This document shows positions 63,212-64,000 of a DNA stretch of 64,000 bases, piece after piece. Under the pieces are notes generated by a model. It had not been told where the DNA came from, ran no database searches, and saw only the letters and a program-made list of their open reading frames with translations. The stretch spans positions 1 to 64,000 of the forward strand of contig JAMPIV010005837.1 of NCBI GenBank assembly GCA_024509875.1, in the 5' to 3' direction. This DNA comes from Oreohelix idahoensis (taxonomy: Eukaryota > Mollusca > Gastropoda > Stylommatophora > Oreohelicidae). How positions within the stretch are numbered: position 1 is the stretch's first letter; each line of letters starts with the position of its first letter. The translations under genes and the position numbers were made by a program.

Positions 63212-64000
63212 TTACCTCTGCCTGGGCTGCCTGATACCTCTCAGCGACATTTAAAACCTCCCCCAACCTCTCTGCACCTTGTTCCATGAGAAATTTTCTC
63301 AAGTCTGGAGCCATGGACTCTCTTAATTGCTCCATCATGATCATTTCTTTAAGATCTTGGGTCTTCCCCAGAGCAGTCCATTTCTCCAAATAGGTTTCCA
63401 GTCTGGCAGAGAATTGGTGGTATGTCTCCCCAGACAACAGTTTGGCATTTTTAAATTTCTTACGGTAAAATTCACCATTTTTTTGGTATCTTAATAACAA
63501 AGCCTGCTTTAGCATGTCATAATTGTCTTGGTCTTCTCTGTTCATTTTTGCGAAGACTTCATAAGAAGTACCTTTCAGTCCCTGTGATAACTTTAAACTC
63601 CACCTCTCTCTCTCTGTCTAACCCATATGTAGTAGCTAATAACTCAAAACGACGGAGGTACCCCTCGATGTCATCGTCTTTCTCAACAAAATGGTCTAAG
63701 TGAAACCCCATAGCTGAGTTTGAGACTCCCTGACTGGGCGTAGCATCTGAGGCAAAAGGACTGGCACCATTTTCAGGAGCATGGCTTTGTAATTCCAGCT
63801 CCCTTAGTCGTAATTCATGCTCCCTTTGTAACCTTCTATCTTCTGCCTCCCTTTCGGCAGTCAATCTTTTTTCTTCTGCTTCCCTTTGCTGTCGTTTTTC
63901 TTCTGCCTCAATCTGCAGCCTCCTCTCTTCAGCTAACCCCCTATCTTCCCTTTCCATATACTTATCACATTCAGCAGTTACATACTGAATTAAAACCTGA
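63186..64000 (-). pseudogene. gag: gag with N-terminal coiled coil, frameshifted and partial
   Basis: The frame is open to the window edge (Y-V-T-A-E-C-D-K-Y precedes the methionine at 63957), so the true start lies outside. A long E/R/K-rich heptad stretch (about 55 residues from 63957) predicts a coiled coil. It is followed by a polar linker and the capsid-type motif D-D-I-E-G-Y-L-R-R-F-E-L. The frame shifts near 63590. The second frame (to 63186) continues K-G-T-S-Y-E-V-F, D-N-Y-D-M-L-K-Q-A-L-L, K-K-F, and L-E-R-like helices to K-K-K-H-I. Gag forms the particle shell. The hAT element in the eroded copy is inserted exactly at the point equivalent to 63613-63620. Confidence 0.85.

Larger units (their letters stand above)
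59797..64000 (-). mobile_element. Gmr1-like Ty3/gypsy retrotransposon, internal region, runs off the window
   Basis: The minus strand carries gag, zinc knuckle, protease, integrase remnants, RT and RNase H in that order, then a polypurine tract. Ty3/gypsy elements normally place integrase after RNase H. The integrase-first order with gypsy-type RT is the arrangement described for Gmr1-like elements. The 5' LTR lies beyond the window end. Two in-frame stops, at least three frame changes and a replaced integrase core make the copy defective. Confidence 0.85.

Overview
This window is eukaryotic, repeat-dominated DNA from an animal genome. I find no host protein-coding gene, no rRNA and no intact tRNA. 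Almost everything I can identify is transposable-element (TE) debris: endonuclease/reverse-transcriptase LINEs, a Ty3/gypsy-type LTR element with an unusual pol domain order, hAT and Tc1/mariner/pogo-type DNA transposons, a long fold-back element and many microsatellites. The LINE protein style and the coiled-coil gag resemble invertebrate, perhaps molluscan, repeats. That placement is inference only.

Layout. 1-8 kb: unassigned AT-rich DNA with a 576-bp fold-back element (1343-1918), a 28-bp tandem array, two reverse-strand LINE 3' fragments and their (ATC)n tail. 8-31 kb: a stretch very rich in small insertions and deletions. It still reads as one near-complete + strand LTR retrotransposon: 5' LTR from about 9677, gag from about 16.4 kb, pol to about 26.1 kb, 3' LTR from about 26.23 kb. 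A 4.28-kb hAT-type transposon splits its gag and a LINE 3' fragment interrupts its 3' LTR. Elements of different age look equally eroded, so this stretch may be unpolished long-read sequence. 31.4-35.6 kb: anonymous sequence with long C runs.

35.6-50 kb: two diverged copies of an unrecognised repeat of about 1.75 kb (35.59-37.34 and 42.0-45.33). The second is split by a probable 1.36-kb solo LTR bracketed by mirror-image microsatellites. This part also holds minisatellites, LINE tails and a 336-bp Tigger1-like element with TA target duplications. 50.6-57.8 kb: a nested pile of LINEs. One LINE lies inside another with a 7-bp target-site duplication, the inner LINE carries a 220-bp MITE with 38-bp perfect terminal inverted repeats, and an LTR fragment of the 9.7-30.5 kb family follows. 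59.8-64 kb: the reverse-strand copy of the same gypsy family, running off the window end, with domain order gag-protease-integrase-RT-RNase H.

What ties the window together is recurring families. The clean gypsy copy at 59.9-64 kb allows the eroded copy at 16-26 kb to be decoded. The eroded LTRs identify the fragment at 57.0 kb. The intact end of one LINE at 52.8 kb explains fragments at 41.4, 53.1 and 56.9 kb. I found no evidence of a novel functional system. The best leads are the nested insertions, the integrase-before-RT order with a replaced integrase core, the Tigger1-like element and the unclassified 1.75-kb repeat.
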